Source: Acetomicrobium thermoterrenum DSM 13490 (lineage in GTDB: Bacteria > Synergistota > Synergistia > Synergistales > Acetomicrobiaceae). Taken from it: 64,000 nucleotides of DNA. The notes below the pieces were generated by a model. That model made no database searches, was not told the origin of the DNA, and was given only the letters and a program-made list of their open reading frames with translations. Made by a program: the position numbers and the translations under genes. Positions within the stretch are counted from its first letter, which is position 1. Each line of letters begins with the position of its first letter. The DNA is taken from assembly GCF_900107215.1 (NCBI RefSeq), contig NZ_FNPD01000002.1:62001-126000 (forward strand), given 5' to 3'. Positions 18,319 to 25,836 of this stretch are shown piece by piece.

Positions 18319-19030
18319 TTTCACTCAACTCCTTTTTAGGCTTAAAAGATACGGCACATATAAATCCACCGTCCTTCCTTCCTTGTCTTTGAGCTTCCCT
18401 TTCGAGCTCCAATGCTTTTTCTCTATCCTCAAAATTAAAATCAGGCGGAATGAACAAAACCGCCTTGCCCTGAACGTTTTTCCCAGGCATGGCAGCAATA
18501 AGCTCATCCAGCGTTCGAAAGTGGGCATGTCTAAAGACGCTTTCAGGATCTTTTTTGGCCTTTTTCTCGTAATACCTGCTCCAGGCGCTTCCTCCTCCAA
18601 TGAGGCCGATTACCATGCGGCCGCCCGGTTTCAGTACGCGATAAGCTTCTTTAAGGGCTTCGCTTAAATCGGACACAAACTCCAAGGCAGACAAAGATAC
18701 AACCGCATCAAAGGTCTCGTCATCGAAGGGCAAATTATGGACGTCAGCCTTATAAAATTTAACATCGAGCTTTTCTCGCAATGCCTTTTGGCGCGCTTCG
18801 GCAAGCATGGGCTCGGATATATCTACACCTGTAACCATTGCCCCAAGCCTTGCAAGCTCGAGCGAAAGGTTCCCGGTCCCGCATCCTATATCCAGTATTT
18901 CCATATCAGGCTGTGGCTTTAAAAACTTGTACATCACCTCTTTTTCGATCTTGTCTACCAGTCTACCCTTTGGCGTTTTATACCAAAAGTCGTACTCATT
19001 TGCTATTTGATCGTCGAAGATATCGGGCAA
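18311..19030 (-). CDS. SAM-dependent class I methyltransferase (intact copy)
   Basis: A 239-residue methyltransferase. Motif I ILDIGCGTGNLS lies at 45-56, the acidic strand end GVDISE at about 68-73, the post-I DETFDAVVSLSALEF near 105-119, and the RVLKPGGRMVIGLIGG block after that. TTG 19030 follows AAGGAGG. A truncated relative lies at 8214-8723. The acceptor substrate is unknown. It is the first gene of a two-gene operon with the hydrolase. Confidence 0.85.
   Translation of the reverse strand: MPDIFDDQIANEYDFWYKTPKGRLVDKIEKEVMYKFLKPQPDMEILDIGCGTGNLSLELARLGAMVTGVDISEPMLAEARQKALREKLDVKFYKADVHNLPFDDETFDAVVSLSALEFVSDLSEALKEAYRVLKPGGRMVIGLIGGGSAWSRYYEKKAKKDPESVFRHAHFRTLDELIAAMPGKNVQGKAVLFIPPDFNFEDREKALELEREAQRQGRKDGGFICAVSFKPKKELSENE
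18353..18644 (-). repeat. 292-bp near-identical repeat, copy B
   Basis: This is the counterpart of 8238-8529 and covers roughly the C-terminal 97 codons of the intact methyltransferase. About seven base differences separate the copies, 10 kb apart in direct orientation. Confidence 0.9.
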
Positions 19031-19176
19031 TTCGCGTCTCCTCCTTAGATTAGCTGATGAATGTGATTAATTTGCGTTGAATGTTTGCTTTATTATACAA
19101 TACTTGGTAATATACGCAGCATGATATACCATATGTAACACACCATTATTTTTTTACCTAAAGGAGGTATTGGGTT

Positions 19177-20376
19177 TTGGTCCAATCTATGTTTTTCCTG
19201 TTTATTTGCTTAATCATTTTCACCATAGGCGATGTCTTGGGAGTTGCAACAAAGGCTAAGCTGTCATCGGTTTTTGTGGCTCTGATGATCTTTTTGGTGG
19301 GTTTTTTGACGGGCGTGCTCCCCAAGGACATCATCAATCAGGCCATGTTGTCCGATATAGCCCGTTGGAGTTCTGGTTTTATCGTGTTTCATATGGGCAC
19401 AATGATTAACATGCGCGAATTGGCCCGCGAATGGAGGACGGTTGTGATGTCCTTAACTGCAATGGCCATTGCAAGTTTATCTATCGTTGTCATAATCCCG
19501 TTCATAGGAAAACAGGCAGCTATCGTCAGCATACCCATAATCAACGGCGGAATAGTGGCAACACAAATAATGACCACTACTGCACTGGATAAGGGGTTGG
19601 GCTTGGCAGCAGCTTTAGGGGCCATTATCTACGCTGTCCAAAAATTCGTCGGGACGCCCCCGGCTTCGCTCTTTGGCCTAAGAGAGGCCAAATTGATATT
19701 GAAGGAGTATCGCGAAAAAGGAATGTCCGAATCGAGCAAAGTGTCAAAGGACGATCCTGAAGAAGCCCAAAAACCATTGTTATATGAGAGATTGGGTTTG
19801 GGCAAATACTTCACTCCATTCACATGTCTCGGAGTGACGGCCTTTTTCGCTTGGCTTTCTTACTACCTCCAGTGGGCATCAAAGACAATGGGTGTCGAGA
19901 TAAATTACTCCATATGGGCTCTAATCTTGGGCGCCGTCATAGGGCAAATCGGGATAGTTCCGCCAAAGATACTTGAAAAGGGCAATTCAGCCGGATTGCT
20001 CAATATGGCAATCTTTGCTGGGATCATACCTTCACTTGCCATGATAGAGGTAGGCGATCTGATGACATTGCTTTTTCAGACGGTCGCCATCTTTGCAGCT
20101 GTTCTAATCGGGACCTTCTTATTGGTATATTTTCTTCCTCTTTGGAAGATTGTCGGCTCAAGGAACCTGGCCGTTGGAATATCAATGGCACAACTTTTGG
20201 GATTTCCCGCCACATATCTGATTTCAAATGAAATTGCCACGGCTGTTGCAGAAAATGAGGAAGAAAGAGAGATAATTTTAAAGAGAATAATGCCTGCATA
20301 TGTAATAGCGGGTTTTGCATCGGTCACAACGCTATCTATCGTAATAGCAGGTATATGTACCAACTTTTTGAACTAA
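19177..20376 (+). CDS. Multi-pass membrane transporter of unidentified family
   Basis: A 399-residue protein with about 10-11 hydrophobic segments and a charged cytoplasmic loop near residues 165-205. Two halves share a pattern (VGTPPASLFG in the first, LGFPATYLISNE in the second), which suggests an internal inverted duplication as in sodium-coupled amino-acid symporters. I could not assign a family by eye; a GltS-like carrier is one possibility. TTG 19177 follows AAAGGAGGT. It precedes the gamma-glutamyltransferase gene by 45 bp, so it may carry glutamate, gamma-glutamyl peptides or a released amino acid. Confidence 0.7.
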   Translation: MVQSMFFLFICLIIFTIGDVLGVATKAKLSSVFVALMIFLVGFLTGVLPKDIINQAMLSDIARWSSGFIVFHMGTMINMRELAREWRTVVMSLTAMAIASLSIVVIIPFIGKQAAIVSIPIINGGIVATQIMTTTALDKGLGLAAALGAIIYAVQKFVGTPPASLFGLREAKLILKEYREKGMSESSKVSKDDPEEAQKPLLYERLGLGKYFTPFTCLGVTAFFAWLSYYLQWASKTMGVEINYSIWALILGAVIGQIGIVPPKILEKGNSAGLLNMAIFAGIIPSLAMIEVGDLMTLLFQTVAIFAAVLIGTFLLVYFLPLWKIVGSRNLAVGISMAQLLGFPATYLISNEIATAVAENEEEREIILKRIMPAYVIAGFASVTTLSIVIAGICTNFLN

Positions 20377-20421
20377 CTGTATGTTTGAGCTACTACAAAA
20401 ATTCTAAAGAGGTGAATATTA

Positions 20422-22029
20422 ATGACTTTTAACACCTACTCCCATCGCTACCCCTCGAGGAGAAATTTGGTCTTCGCCAAAAAAGGAGTTGTAGCAACAG
20501 GACAACCTTTAGCTGCAGAGGCAGGACTTGAAATTTTAAAGAAAGGCGGCAACGCCATTGATGCGGCTGTGGCCACTGCTGCATGTTTGACCGTCGTTGA
20601 GCCTGCCTCTAACGGCATAGGAGGAGATGCTTTCTGCATCGCCTACGTTAAGGGAAAATTATACGGCCTAAATTCCAGCGGGCCTGCACCTCAAAACATC
20701 TCTATCGAGGCGCTGAAAGACAAAGGATATAAAGAGATTCCTCCTGTTGGTTGGCCGCCCGTGACTGTACCCGGCATTCCAGCGGCATGGGCATCCCTGA
20801 TAAGGCGTTTCGGCAAATTGCCTTTGAGTGAAGTGTTAAAGCCTGCCATTCAATATGCCTCCGAAGGTTACCCCATATCTCCTGAGCTTGCGGAAAACTG
20901 GGGAAGGCGTTTTGAGTGGTACAAGAGGGTCGCCAAAGACGAAATATTCAAGTATTGGTTCGATACGTTTGCTCCAAAGGGACGCGCCCCAATCCCTGGA
21001 GAGCTTTGGAAGTGCGAGGCGATGGCCGACACCTTACGGGAAATTGGACAGACTCAGGCAGAATCGTTCTATAGGGGTAAGCTTGCTGAAAAAATTCTGG
21101 AATTTTCGAAATCTACAGGCGGATATTTCGAAGCGGAAGACTTCGAGTCCTTCGAACCGGAATGGGTAGATCCGCTGAACATCAATTACAAAGGTTTCGA
21201 CGTCTGGGAACTGCCTCCTAACGGACAGGGACTGGTCGCACTAGTGGCGCTTAACATCCTCAAAGGCTTCGATCTAACAGATAAAGAGGACCCGAGGTCA
21301 TATCACCTTCAGATTGAGGCCACGAAACAAGCTTTCGCCGATGGTCTGTCCCTGCTTGGAGATCCAAGGCACATCGAAATTCCCCTATTAAAGCTACTTT
21401 CCGAAGACTATGCCCGTCAGAGAAGGAGCGAAATAGGAGAGACCGCAAAGATCTACACATCAGGTATCGCCCCTCACAGCAACACGGTTTACCTGGCTAC
21501 GGCAGATGAAGAGGGCAACATGGTATCCTATATCCAGAGCAACTACATGGGCTTCGGATCGGGGCTGGTAGTACCGGGAACGGGAATCGCTTTGCATAAC
21601 AGGGGCCATTGTTTCGTGCTCGATCCAAAACACCCCAATTGCATAGCCCCGGGGAAACGCCCCTATCACACGATAATTCCCGGATTTTTGACAAAGGACG
21701 GCTCGCCCGTGGGGCCTTTCGGAATTATGGGGGGCTACATGCAACCCCAGGCTCACGTACAAGTATTAGCGAACTTGCTTGACTTTCATTTAAATCCCCA
21801 GGAGGCGCTGGACGCACCGCGCTGGCAGTGGATCAAGGATAACATGGTATCTATAGAATACGGGATGCCGGAAAACGTCGCAGCAGCCTTATCCCGAATG
21901 GGACACGACGTGAAAATAGAGTTGGAACATCACCCCTTCGGAAGAGGGCAAATCATTTGGAAGACGGAACATGGCACCTACTGCTGTGCCACAGAACCTC
22001 GAACTGACGGACATATTGCTGTCTGGTAA
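20422..22029 (+). CDS. Gamma-glutamyltransferase family protein (cytoplasmic YwrD-like)
   Basis: A 535-residue Ntn-hydrolase precursor. It begins without a signal peptide and has GNAIDAAVATAACLTVVEP and NGIGGDAFCI at the N-terminal end. The predicted nucleophile is Thr355 in HSNTVYLAT, where autocleavage would create the small subunit. The GGYMQPQAHVQ and DAPRWQW blocks complete the small chain. It cleaves gamma-glutamyl bonds of glutathione-like or gamma-glutamyl substrates. Lack of a signal peptide points to cytoplasmic use of imported substrates, consistent with the transporter just upstream. Confidence 0.88.
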   Translation: MTFNTYSHRYPSRRNLVFAKKGVVATGQPLAAEAGLEILKKGGNAIDAAVATAACLTVVEPASNGIGGDAFCIAYVKGKLYGLNSSGPAPQNISIEALKDKGYKEIPPVGWPPVTVPGIPAAWASLIRRFGKLPLSEVLKPAIQYASEGYPISPELAENWGRRFEWYKRVAKDEIFKYWFDTFAPKGRAPIPGELWKCEAMADTLREIGQTQAESFYRGKLAEKILEFSKSTGGYFEAEDFESFEPEWVDPLNINYKGFDVWELPPNGQGLVALVALNILKGFDLTDKEDPRSYHLQIEATKQAFADGLSLLGDPRHIEIPLLKLLSEDYARQRRSEIGETAKIYTSGIAPHSNTVYLATADEEGNMVSYIQSNYMGFGSGLVVPGTGIALHNRGHCFVLDPKHPNCIAPGKRPYHTIIPGFLTKDGSPVGPFGIMGGYMQPQAHVQVLANLLDFHLNPQEALDAPRWQWIKDNMVSIEYGMPENVAAALSRMGHDVKIELEHHPFGRGQIIWKTEHGTYCCATEPRTDGHIAVW

Positions 22030-22043
22030 AAAGGAGAACCGCC

Positions 22044-22508
22044 ATGAGGAGAAAGGACCGCGAAATAACGGACCAAAAATGGATAGGGTAAGTTTTAGAA
22101 GAAGGGAAAGTTTGTTTTTTGTCGCTTTGTAGGAATAATGAACCGTACGTCGTGCCGATGCATTATGCATGGAAAGACGGTTTTCTTTACCTTCACTCAG
22201 CCTTAGAAGGCAAAAAGGTAGATATTGCCAGAGAAAACCCTAGAGTTTCATTTTGCGTAGTTCCTGAATGGAAAATTATCGAGGGATCAAGGCCATGTGA
22301 TTGGACAACACATTATCGCAGCGTGATAGGCTCAGGGATCGTTTCATTCGTCGAAGACGAAACCGAAAAAAGAAAGGCGCTGACTATCTTCGTTGAACAC
22401 TTCACCCACGGGGCCTTCGAGCTTCCAAGGCCCATGTTAGACCGTGTGGTAGTATGGAAAATCAAGGTAGATAACATTACCGGAAAGCAAAATCCCAGCC
22501 CTCGGTAA
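22044..22508 (+). pseudogene. Pyridoxamine-5'-phosphate-oxidase-like flavin protein interrupted by a stop
   Basis: A well-placed ATG at 22044 (AAAGGAG, 14 bp after ggt) begins MRRKDREITDQKWIG. It then meets TAA at 22089-22091, and the same frame continues VLEEGKVCFLSL, EPYVVPMHYAWKD and LHSALEGKKVDIAREN to 22508. Without the stop, 154 residues would form a NimA/PNPOx-type split barrel. A C-to-T change (CAA to TAA) would explain it. Restart at TTG 22119 would give a protein lacking the first strand. It is either a recent pseudogene or a sequencing error. Confidence 0.75.
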
Positions 22509-22514
22509 AACATC

Positions 22515-22560
22515 AAAAAAGTTGCAAGGCTAAAAGCAATTGCTTTTGGCCTTGCAACTT
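22515..22560 (-). terminator. Terminator of the long rtcB operon
   Basis: A 12-bp stem (22519-22530 with 22549-22560) extended by an AAAAGCAATTGCTTTT palindrome. The minus strand continues TTTTTTGATG. It begins 4 bp after the rtcB stop and may also stop plus-strand transcripts from the ggt side. Confidence 0.88.
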
Positions 22561-22563
22561 AGC

Positions 22564-23991
22564 TTACCCCTTGATGACGGCCAGCGGACGCAAACGTGCG
22601 ACTTTTCTGCTAATTCCTGCTTTCTCTACGACATCGACTACGCGAGAAACGTCCTTGTAGGCTTCGGGTATTTCTTCCCTTACAGTTCCTATCGTCTCGG
22701 CCATGACTTTTATGCCTCTGTCTTCCAACCGTTTCAAAATAGTGTCCGCCTTCTCGGACTTCATGGCAGCCTTTCTGCTCAAAACCCTTCCGGCGCCATG
22801 GCACGTCGAGGCAAAACACTCTTCCATCCCCCGTTTGGTCCCGACAAGGATGTAGCTTTCCGTGCCCATACTGCCGGGAATTATCACTGGCTGACCGACC
22901 TGTATATATCTTTCGGGCAATGAAGGATGACCGGGAGGAAATGCCCTTGTTGCTCCCTTCCTGTGGACACACACATCGACCTGCTTTCCCTCCACACCGT
23001 GTTTTTCGATATGGGCCATGTTATGGCTTACGTCGTACAGAAGTTTCAAATCGGACTTAGGGAAAAAGTCGCCAAATACTTCCCTTACCAGTTGCCCTAT
23101 TATCTCCCTGTTGGCCAAAGCGTAGTTTGCGGCAGCCTGCATCGCTCCCAGGTATTGTTTCGCTTCCTCCGATTTCAAGGGGGCACAACACAGCTGTCTG
23201 TCTGGAACGCTTATGCCGTATTTATTCATGGCTCTAAGCATCACTTTTATGTAGTCATCGCAAACTTGGTGCCCCAATCCGCGGCTTCCGCAATGGATCA
23301 TCACGGTTACTTGTCCCGGGTTTAAGCCAAATTGCCTGGCTACGTTTTCATCGTAAATTTCATCTATAACCTGTATTTCCAGAAAGTGGTTCCCGCTTCC
23401 CAAAGTGCCAAGCTGAGGCTTGCCCCTTTCAATGGCCTTTTTGGAGACTGCATCTGGGTTTGCATGGGGCAAGGTGCCTCTTTCTTCAATGCATTCGAGG
23501 TCTTCGCTCCTTCCGTAGCCCTTCTTAACTGCCCAAAGTGCGCCTTTGGCAAGCACCGAAAGAAGCTCTGTTTCGCTGATCTTCAAAGCCCCTTTTGATC
23601 CCACTCCGCTGGGTACCCTGGAAAACAGTGCAGCCGTTAACTCATCTATGCAGGATGCCACTTCTTTCTCCTCGATAAATGTCAACATAACCCTCACGCC
23701 GCAGGATATGTCGTAGCCAACTCCCCCGGGAGATATGATTCCTTCATTCAATGAAAAGGCAGCAACTCCACCGATGGGAAAGCCATATCCCCAGTGAACG
23801 TCGGGCATAGCGAAGCTGTGCTTTAAAATGCCGGGTAGACATGCGACATTGGCTATTTGAGTCAGAGCGCCCTCCTTTTCAAGGTTTTGAATTATGTAGG
23901 AATCTCCATATATCAAACCGGTTACCTTCATTCCGATCTTGAAGTCCCTTTCCAACACCCACCTGACAGGATCTATTTGCTTTAACGCCAC
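22564..23991 (-). CDS. rtcB: RNA-splicing ligase RtcB
   Basis: A 475-residue tRNA/RNA ligase that joins 2',3'-cyclic phosphate or 3'-phosphate ends to 5'-OH ends using GTP and manganese. Visible motifs are FAMPDVHWGYGFPIGG, PGGVGYDISCGVR, GSGNHFLEIQ, HCGSRGLGHQV and the guanylation site TCHGAGR, with His398. GTG 23991 follows GGAGGTGAATTCCC. The activator archease is encoded 15 bp upstream. No RtcA or RtcR is present. The role could be RNA repair rather than intron splicing. Confidence 0.95.
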   Translation of the reverse strand: MALKQIDPVRWVLERDFKIGMKVTGLIYGDSYIIQNLEKEGALTQIANVACLPGILKHSFAMPDVHWGYGFPIGGVAAFSLNEGIISPGGVGYDISCGVRVMLTFIEEKEVASCIDELTAALFSRVPSGVGSKGALKISETELLSVLAKGALWAVKKGYGRSEDLECIEERGTLPHANPDAVSKKAIERGKPQLGTLGSGNHFLEIQVIDEIYDENVARQFGLNPGQVTVMIHCGSRGLGHQVCDDYIKVMLRAMNKYGISVPDRQLCCAPLKSEEAKQYLGAMQAAANYALANREIIGQLVREVFGDFFPKSDLKLLYDVSHNMAHIEKHGVEGKQVDVCVHRKGATRAFPPGHPSLPERYIQVGQPVIIPGSMGTESYILVGTKRGMEECFASTCHGAGRVLSRKAAMKSEKADTILKRLEDRGIKVMAETIGTVREEIPEAYKDVSRVVDVVEKAGISRKVARLRPLAVIKG

Positions 23992-24006
23992 GGGAATTCA
24001 CCTCCT

Positions 24007-24411
24007 TTACAGGTCAATATATACCCTTAACCTCCATGGCGGGCCTTCCGAAATTTCCGCACCGCCGTAAGTCACAGCCTTGACAGCTCTTGCGGGGCTT
24101 GGCGCGATATGCAGGTTACCTTTTGCGAGCAGGCGGGCTCTTTTTGGGTCAACTTCGATTGTTTCGGGAGAAAACACCTTCTCCTTTGTATCATAAATAT
24201 ACAAAAGCTCGTTTAACCAGGAAACGAAAAGCTCCAGCAAATCCATACATTCCAATTCAACGGTGTGTTCTTCAACAGACCTCACTAAAGAAACCTCGCC
24301 AAACATGAATGCATAAAACGCCCGTGCCGCTTCTGTGACCAGGTCTTCAACGGAAGAGGCGGTTATTTCCAGACCGGCGTCTGCCGTATGAGGCAGCTCC
24401 ACCCAAGGCAC
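24007..24411 (-). CDS. Archease, RtcB activator
   Basis: A 134-residue archease. ELPHTADAGLEI near the N-terminus carries the conserved histidine and aspartate, and the C-terminus ends in LRVYIDL with the metal-binding aspartate. It helps RtcB guanylation turn over. GTG 24411 begins one base after the surE stop codon, so it is translationally coupled. The order surE-archease-rtcB makes function with RtcB very likely. Confidence 0.92.
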   Translation of the reverse strand: MPWVELPHTADAGLEITASSVEDLVTEAARAFYAFMFGEVSLVRSVEEHTVELECMDLLELFVSWLNELLYIYDTKEKVFSPETIEVDPKRARLLAKGNLHIAPSPARAVKAVTYGGAEISEGPPWRLRVYIDL

Positions 24412-24412
24412 T

Positions 24413-25192
24413 TTATAATGAAACCTCCTCGAGTCCGTCGCTTTTCAATTTCATGAGGGAAGGATAGTGCGTCATATCCAAATGAACGGGCGTTACGGAG
24501 ACGTAGCCGTTGGCTACGGCCCAAACGTCAGTTCCTTCTATCAGCTGATCCGTTGGTTTGCCCGCTATCCAATAGTATATCCTGCCGTGGGGATCTCGCA
24601 GTTTACTTACCTTTCCTTCGTATATCCTCAAACCCTTTTTTGTGACTTTTATGCCGGAGATATGATTTATTTCCACGTCCGGTATGTTTACGTTTAAAAG
24701 CAACCCTTTATCAAGGGGATGATTCTTAAGCCATCCCATTATCTTAGCTGCGATGATGCCCGCAGTGTTAAAATGAGCACCCGCTTCATCATCGCAATCC
24801 AGCGAAAAAGCGACCGAAGGACGCCCCAGCACAACACCCTCCATTGCCGCCGATACTGTTCCGGAATAGGTCAGGTCATCGCCGAGGTTGGGGCCAATAT
24901 TTATCCCTGAACACACAATCTCAACCGAAGGGTCGAGCTCTTCAAGCCCCAATACTACGCTGTCCGATGGAGTCCCGTTGCAGGCGTAAACCGCGACTCC
25001 CTCTGGATAGGGACCGTTGCCTATCTGCCATAGCCTTAAAGGACGATGCAAAGTTATAGCGTGACCTACACTGCTGTGTTGTCTTTCAGGGGCGACCACG
25101 ATGACTTCATGACCCGCACCTTTTAAATGTGTTGCCAGGGCAATTATCCCGGGCGACAGAACTCCGTCATCGTTTGTGACTAATATTCTCAT
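24413..25192 (-). CDS. surE: 5'-nucleotidase SurE
   Basis: A 259-residue metal-dependent phosphatase. The ILVTNDDGVLSPGI motif supplies Asp8 and Asp9, followed by VVAPERQHSSVGHAIT and VCSGINIGPNLGDDLTYSGTV. SurE dephosphorylates nucleoside monophosphates and some short polyphosphates. It overlaps none of its neighbours but is tightly spaced with archease. Its link to RNA-end repair is suggestive only. Confidence 0.94.
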   Translation of the reverse strand: MRILVTNDDGVLSPGIIALATHLKGAGHEVIVVAPERQHSSVGHAITLHRPLRLWQIGNGPYPEGVAVYACNGTPSDSVVLGLEELDPSVEIVCSGINIGPNLGDDLTYSGTVSAAMEGVVLGRPSVAFSLDCDDEAGAHFNTAGIIAAKIMGWLKNHPLDKGLLLNVNIPDVEINHISGIKVTKKGLRIYEGKVSKLRDPHGRIYYWIAGKPTDQLIEGTDVWAVANGYVSVTPVHLDMTHYPSLMKLKSDGLEEVSL

Positions 25193-25226
25193 ATTTGACC
25201 TCTCTGCAGATTATTTTTTGCCTTCA

Positions 25227-25829
25227 TCACAGCATTATTCTAAATATCGCCATGGTCACAGGCGCCATTACTGCCTGGACAACTCCAAGCATCACAAGAA
25301 TCAGAATCAAAAAAATACCATATCGCTCAAGGTAGAAATATACGTTCATAGCCTTTGGAGGCAAAAGGACATAAAGTATCCTCGAGCCATCGAGAGGGGG
25401 AATTGGAAGCAAATTGAACACCGCCAAACCCACATTTATCATAATCATAAGCAGTATGAACCTCGAAAGGGCGATATTTGATAAAAATATAGCGGGAAAT
25501 ATCCTTACCAAAAGCGCACAAACCACAGCCGTGATCAAATTGCCGACAGCACCCGCAAGCGATACTAGAACCAAATCCCTCCTGGGATTACTGAAGTTTC
25601 TCGTGCTTATAGGTACAGGCTTCGCCCATCCGAAACGAAATATGAGCAGCATCAAAGCCCCTATGGGGTCCAGATGCGCCATGGGGTTTAACGTAAGACG
25701 CCCCGATCGCAAGGCAGTGTCATCCCCCAATCTATAGGCCACATAACCATGACAATATTCATGAAAAGTAATAGCCCACAAAACTGCAGGCAAACTCAAA
25801 ATAAGATCTACCCAATTTGGAAAACCCAT
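25227..25829 (-). CDS. Site-2-protease-like M50 membrane metallopeptidase
   Basis: A 200-residue membrane protein with the zinc motif HEYCH (about 23-27) and the distal NLLPIPPLDGSRIL motif that gives the third ligand. About five hydrophobic segments are present and there is no PDZ domain, as in the short rhomboid-like M50 family. ATG 25829 is chosen over GTG 25832. It lies seven bases after the nucleotidyltransferase gene. The substrate is unknown. Confidence 0.88.
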   Translation of the reverse strand: MGFPNWVDLILSLPAVLWAITFHEYCHGYVAYRLGDDTALRSGRLTLNPMAHLDPIGALMLLIFRFGWAKPVPISTRNFSNPRRDLVLVSLAGAVGNLITAVVCALLVRIFPAIFLSNIALSRFILLMIMINVGLAVFNLLPIPPLDGSRILYVLLPPKAMNVYFYLERYGIFLILILVMLGVVQAVMAPVTMAIFRIML

Positions 25830-25836
25830 CACATCC

